A stretch of 64,000 nt of DNA from Campylorhamphus procurvoides. Its lineage: Eukaryota; Chordata; Aves; Passeriformes; Dendrocolaptidae. Location of the stretch: positions 124,001 to 188,000 of the forward strand of contig WBMV01004769.1 of the NCBI GenBank assembly GCA_013396655.1. Reading direction: 5' to 3'. Positions 61,201-64,000 of the stretch are shown piece by piece. Made by a program: the position numbers and the translations under genes. Below the pieces are notes generated by a model that searched no databases, had not been told where the DNA came from, and saw only the letters and a program-made list of their open reading frames with translations. The stretch's first letter is position 1, and each line of letters opens with the position of its first letter.

Positions 61201-64000
61201 TCAATAAATAGAGGAAATAAATCTCTATGACTATTACCAACCATTGGTAGAACTATGAAAACCATTATTTTCTTTTAGAGAAAAATAACAAAAATACTAA
61301 AATTTACTATCTAGAGGCTGTGTGGACAAAGTTTTAGAAAGACCATTTGGCCTACTATCCTTCATATTAGAAATAGAATTGGACATCATAATAGTCCCTG
61401 ATGGGGATTTAGAGAAGTAAGGCAAGGTAAAGAAGTAGGCTTACTCATTAAGCTGAATTTAACTCAAAAATCTAACACTTTCAAGCTATTGATAGAGGAA
61501 TGAATGAAATACACAGGAAAAAGCAAAATTTAAATTCCCTGGATGAAATTTAAATTTAGCATCTGATTAATATAAATCGTACAACATAACTATGTCACTA
61601 AGAGAAAAAACAATTAAAAAAAAGATCCCTATCTGGAACATAAGAAAGCACATTTCTAAGGCAATTAATTTGCCTTCTTAGAGCGACTGCAGAAAATTAT
61701 TTTTCTCCAGCAAGACTTAGGAAGTTTATTTTAATTTTTTTTCTGTTTTTAATATTTAGATGATCTCATATCCTCATATTTTAGTATATCTAAGTTTGGT
61801 AGTGTCTATCCTTTATCTGGCAATTCTCTCCCAACTGCCTTTCCATTGGAGTTCTTGAGTTTTGGCTTTGTGCAAAGTAAGGCGCAGTAGTTTAAGATTA
61901 GGAAACAAAAGTATTTTAATTGTATCATACAACTTTTCTTAAAAAGCATCCATAGAGGAAACTGCAGGTTCTTGGGTCATCTTCTCTGAACTGAATTACC
62001 TGTTAAGGACCTTAAGTGTCCTTGAGATCTGCACCAATTACAGTGTTCATATGACCTCCACAGGATTCAAACCTTCTCACTCTTCACTCCAGCTGCAACA
62101 TACACTTTTCAAATGTTTCTTTCACTGGCCTGGACACATAAGAGAAAGAACGTGTGGAAAGGTAAAACACAAAGCTGGATGAAAACACTGCAATGTAAGT
62201 ACAACTCCCTATCTCCCTAGACTGCAAATGAGATTGAAAGAGAGAGGACTGCATCTGGCAGATGGTCAGCTCACTGCTTAGTGCTTCCAGGAGCTGGGAC
62301 ACTACGGTGGTGCTGCTGTCTGGAACAGAACCACAACTACTACCTCTTCTTTTTCAAGTATTTGATTGAGGCTCATCATTAAACCAAACTAAAAGATTTG
62401 CATCATAAAGACACACGTCTTTAAGGGGAGGAAATAGTGTCAGGGAGAAAGAAGCAGTTGATATGTTTTCAATAAAATATTAATATCTTTGCAAAATATT
62501 CCACAAATATAACAGTGTAGTTAGCAAATACAATACTGATGCATCCACAGTAGCTTTGACAGCTTTAATTTTGCTTTCATTTACTTCTTTGTTTTTCTGA
62601 GGCATTTCTGGGAGCAATCTGTATTTGTTTTTATTCCCAGTACAAAGCTCACCAGATATCCCTCAAGAACCTCTGTGCCCATTTTCAATTATAATGAAAA
62701 CCTGAAGATACTGTAATATTACATCCTTTATTTAAATAAATAAATAAATGAATTAAGGGAAATGCTTTGACTCAAAGAGTAGTTTGTGCCCACAATTCCT
62801 TCCTGATACAATATGGAGACTTTTCCACCATCAAACAGAGTGCTATACAGTATATGGAATTTTAGGACACAAAATAACAGCATTGTGGAGCAGGACATTG
62901 GTCTGTCTTATATCTGAGAAATATAATCAATTTGTTACCTTTATACCATCAGTTTTTTCTGCTGCACATTAAGGTAGTCTGTCTTCCTACTTGCCTTTGG
63001 TCATCACCACCACAAATAGAATTGAACTCAAATTCCTTACCTTAAGGCTTCATATAAATATGTACTGAAAAAAAACCAAAAACAATCTTCTGTTCAGCTC
63101 AAGAAGGCTCTCAATGGACTGTAGGAATTGGTACTGACGGCTACACTGAATATCTGAAACATGGGATTTTTGGTGTTTGGATTTGGGTTTTTTTCCCCTA
63201 CGTGTAGGTCTGAACAAGCTACAGTGGCAAGAAAATAAAGAGCAAGTGTATTAAATAAAAGTGTCTGCATTCAGAGAAAGGTAGCGCTTTTTTAAACATG
63301 AGTATATTCACATTATTTTTTAAAAAAAACTTACTTCAAGATCCACTTCTATGAAAAAGTATATCCATTTTTAACTTTTTTTTTGGAGTGAATAGACATA
63401 ATGGAGGAGAAAAAGCTTGGAGGAAAAGGCTTTTGGGTGTTACTGATACTTCAGTCAACTACAAATTCCCACCACAAATCTTACAGCTTATCACTACAAC
63501 AGGAGGAAAAAGTAAGATCAGCAACAGTCCTCAGCCCTCCACATCACTGGAAGTAAACACAGGAGGAGCTTATACAGAGGTAAGGAAGAACTGAAGTCAG
63601 GCTGCACCTTTCCCCACATGGGCTCACTCGCTCCAGAATAAAGGTGTATGAGCCCACAAGAAAGAACAACTTTCTGTAGCTTTCCCTCTCAGCAGTGGCC
63701 CAGAGTGTCACCTACATCCCACATCTATAAGGGACTTTTTGTCATTTATAAACCATGTGAATGCCTGACACAAAAAAAAAATTCAATAACTTGTGGTAAA
63801 GGACAAAAGTTCAAACAAAAAAGACTGTGTTCTGCCTCTGCAACCTCAGATAAACTAATTTCCCTCTCAGTTTCTGAAAAATAGAATGGGAATGATAATC
63901 AATAATGTTTCATGACCTTACAGAGATACTGTGTGCACCAATGCATGGCAATATGATGGGAATCAAGTCTGTGAAGAAACTCCTAATATCCTTATTTTTG
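58267..64000. other. Unique AT-rich non-coding sequence
   Basis: No gene, RNA gene or recognised transposon in the last 5.7 kb. Three plus-strand frames of 60 to 90 codons follow one another at 59431-60281, but they are in different frames, show no shared splice signals and resemble no known protein. An (AAAT)n run lies at 62734-62749. Confidence 0.6.
62734..62749. repeat. (AAAT)n microsatellite
   Basis: Four units of AAAT. Short and possibly variable in length. Confidence 0.8.

Overview
The window is AT-rich vertebrate nuclear DNA, most likely from a bird. The clearest sign is at least eleven CR1 (chicken repeat 1) LINE fragments on both strands. Several keep the typical 3' tail built on ATTCTATGAT or ATTCTGTGATT. 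There are also avian-style long terminal repeats (LTRs) of endogenous retroviruses. No mammalian SINEs or L1 were seen. CR1 also occurs in turtles and crocodilians, so 'bird' is an inference from the whole repeat profile.

No protein-coding gene can be named. The window behaves like a gene desert or the inside of a very large intron. Nearly all open frames are 60 to 90 codons and look like chance openings or antisense shadows of repeats. The best exon-like signal is on the minus strand at 44759-44811. It has a strong splice acceptor, then 16 codons and a stop, then AT-rich sequence that could be a 3' UTR. I do not recognise the peptide.

Layout: 1-8.9 kb is unique AT-rich sequence. 8.9-9.8 kb is a probable solo LTR. 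10.3 kb holds a CR1 scrap. 11.8-13.1 kb holds two abutting CR1 fragments of different subfamilies. 16.1-16.7 kb is a CR1, followed by a GC-rich, CpG-bearing patch at 17.0-17.4 kb. 17.4-31.0 kb is the longest repeat-poor stretch, with a 53-bp tandem duplication at 22.2 kb and two small hairpins in the wider region (10.1 and 28.3 kb). 31.0-33.1 kb is a CR1 5' half split by an LTR and a further unexplained segment. 33.8-34.4 kb is an LTR on the minus strand. CR1 copies follow at 35.0, 36.5 and 39.3 kb (minus), 47.5 and 51.6 kb (plus) and 54.1 kb (minus). Polypyrimidine, G/T-rich and poly-G simple repeats lie at 50.1-51.3 and 57.7-58.3 kb.

No genes work together here. The history is one of repeated CR1 insertion and decay, later LTR insertions (one nested in a CR1) and local slippage repeats. 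Three single N bases (17300, 32076, 58264) mark unresolved positions. I found no convincing new biological system; the items below are modest leads.
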